Source: Chryseobacterium oranimense (GTDB taxonomy: Bacteria > Bacteroidota > Bacteroidia > Flavobacteriales > Weeksellaceae). From it: a stretch of 64,000 nucleotides of DNA. A program made the translations under genes and the position numbers. Where the stretch lies: assembly GCF_900129755.1 (NCBI RefSeq), contig NZ_FQWT01000002.1:124001-188000 (forward strand), given 5' to 3'. The notes beneath the pieces were generated by a model. It did no database searches. It was not told the origin of the DNA and saw only the letters and a program-made list of their open reading frames with translations. Below are positions 63,245 to 64,000 of this stretch, piece by piece. The stretch's first letter is position 1. Each line of letters begins with the position of its first letter.

Positions 63245-64000
63245 ATGAAAAAATACATTCTTTCATTGGCGGTTCTATCGCTTTTCTATACAAAGTCTGA
63301 CGCCTGCGCGTGGTCGGACCCTGATTATGAATATTTCAACCTGTTTACCCAGAGCATCATTAAGGATAAATCTTACCTTCCTTTTCTGCTTACCTATTCC
63401 AACAGGTTCTATGGTGACTATAAGGGAATGCAGATTCCGGATGATAATATAGAAACCTGGAAAAAGTTTTTCAATAATCAACTGAATTATGCGGAAACAG
63501 AGAATCTGGTTTACAAGATCAGTATGAATGACCTGAATGCATTGAAAAATGGAGCACCAACCAATCCATTACTGCAGAAACTGGGCGCCGGATTCTATCA
63601 GAAATACAGAGAAGGCATTGATTATTTAATTGAGGCTAAATATCTGGAGCCTTATATGAGCATCAACTATGTGGAAAGTAAGGACTCATTTTATAGTAAT
63701 GGTCCTTCAAACAATGTGAATGCCACTTCCATAGATTACGCTAAAACAGTGAATGCATTAACTTCTCTGTATAATGCGGCAAGAAACCCGGAAATCAAAC
63801 AACGTTACGGATATCAACTGGTAAGATTCAACCACTATACGAGAAATTACGATGCGGCTCTTGAAGCTTTCAAAACCTATATAGAACCTATTAAGCAGAA
63901 AGGTACGGTTTATTTCATGGCACTGGACCAGCTTGCGGGTGCCCAGAGAGGAAAAGCAATGAATGCTGATGCCAACTGGAACTTTTTCCAGGTATTTATG
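63245..64000 (+). CDS. Unknown secreted protein, N-terminal part (runs off the right edge)
   Basis: 252 residues are visible. A signal peptide (KKYILSLAVLSLFYTKSDA) precedes CAWSDPDYEYFNLFTQSII and a long helical region (ETWKKFFNNQLNYAETENL, KLGAGFYQKYREGIDYLIEAKYLEPYMS). The alpha-helical repeats resemble TPR-like units seen in large secreted Bacteroidota proteins of unknown function. The end is outside the window. It is 85 bp after the lipoprotein gene. Confidence 0.65.
   Translation, partial: MKKYILSLAVLSLFYTKSDACAWSDPDYEYFNLFTQSIIKDKSYLPFLLTYSNRFYGDYKGMQIPDDNIETWKKFFNNQLNYAETENLVYKISMNDLNALKNGAPTNPLLQKLGAGFYQKYREGIDYLIEAKYLEPYMSINYVESKDSFYSNGPSNNVNATSIDYAKTVNALTSLYNAARNPEIKQRYGYQLVRFNHYTRNYDAALEAFKTYIEPIKQKGTVYFMALDQLAGAQRGKAMNADANWNFFQVFM

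Overview
The window looks like a chromosomal segment of a Bacteroidota bacterium of the Chryseobacterium/Weeksellaceae type. Evidence: AT-rich DNA, promoters of the flavobacterial form TTG-N(19-23)-TAnnTTTG, weak Shine-Dalgarno sites, SusC-like/OMP_b-brl receptors, an OmpA protein with thrombospondin type-3 repeats, a GG-leader Cys-rich peptide of the Chryseobacterium style, and a MoxR/DUF58/DUF4129/DUF4350/SpoIIM/RDD cluster. The genus is an inference from protein style; no search was run. No tRNA, rRNA, CRISPR array, prophage or classical insertion sequence was seen.

Layout. 1-1680 (minus strand): a SAM-I riboswitch controls metX and an ACT-domain homoserine dehydrogenase that runs off the left edge. 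1807-4893: a GH63-type glycosidase and a convergent OsmC protein. 4949-12632: an envelope-associated cluster (DUF58, MoxR, DUF4350, DUF4129, a polytopic membrane protein, SpoIIM, divergent RDD), interrupted by a four-helix-bundle (4HB) gene. 12849-23408: housekeeping genes (GNAT, glycosyltransferase, LpxH-like phosphoesterase, YebC, OmpA, SmpB, ABC-F, M48 protease, RecJ, NadD, DUF3817). 23767-30417: two tandem TonB-dependent receptor paralogues and a GH43 family protein. 30548-32923: two guanidino-group hydrolases (CtlX and a DDAH-like enzyme) separated by a second 4HB gene. 33233-33397: a 54-residue GG-leader, six-cysteine peptide. 33457-36118: citrate synthase and enolase. 36382-39180: a NarL-type two-component system with two extra genes. 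39885-53819: the S10-spc-alpha ribosomal protein operon from rplC to rplQ, with infA, secY and rpoA, but without rpsJ at its head. 53926-55891: a divergent LysR/rhodanese pair and a GNAT gene. 55973-61525: a glycerol regulon (glpR divergent from glpD-glpK-glpF and an outer-membrane barrel gene). 61772-64000: three secreted or lipoprotein genes, the last cut by the right edge.

The most unusual signal is a family of 7-bp-period intergenic arrays with several different unit sequences. At two loci they form inverted arms around a 4HB gene lodged between functionally related genes (6280-6763 and 31481-32008). At one locus they form an inverted pair with no gene inside (49904-49999), and elsewhere they stand alone (4892-4940, 12749-12797, 22379-22406). 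This recalls the 23S rRNA intervening sequences, in which a 4HB protein gene sits inside a stem, but here the elements lie between protein genes. It may be an undescribed small mobile or structural element. The other points of most interest are the GG-leader peptide, the kinase-less ACT-homoserine dehydrogenase under a SAM riboswitch, an ABC-F protein with only one intact composite ATP site, and a dedicated outer-membrane barrel at the end of the glycerol operon.
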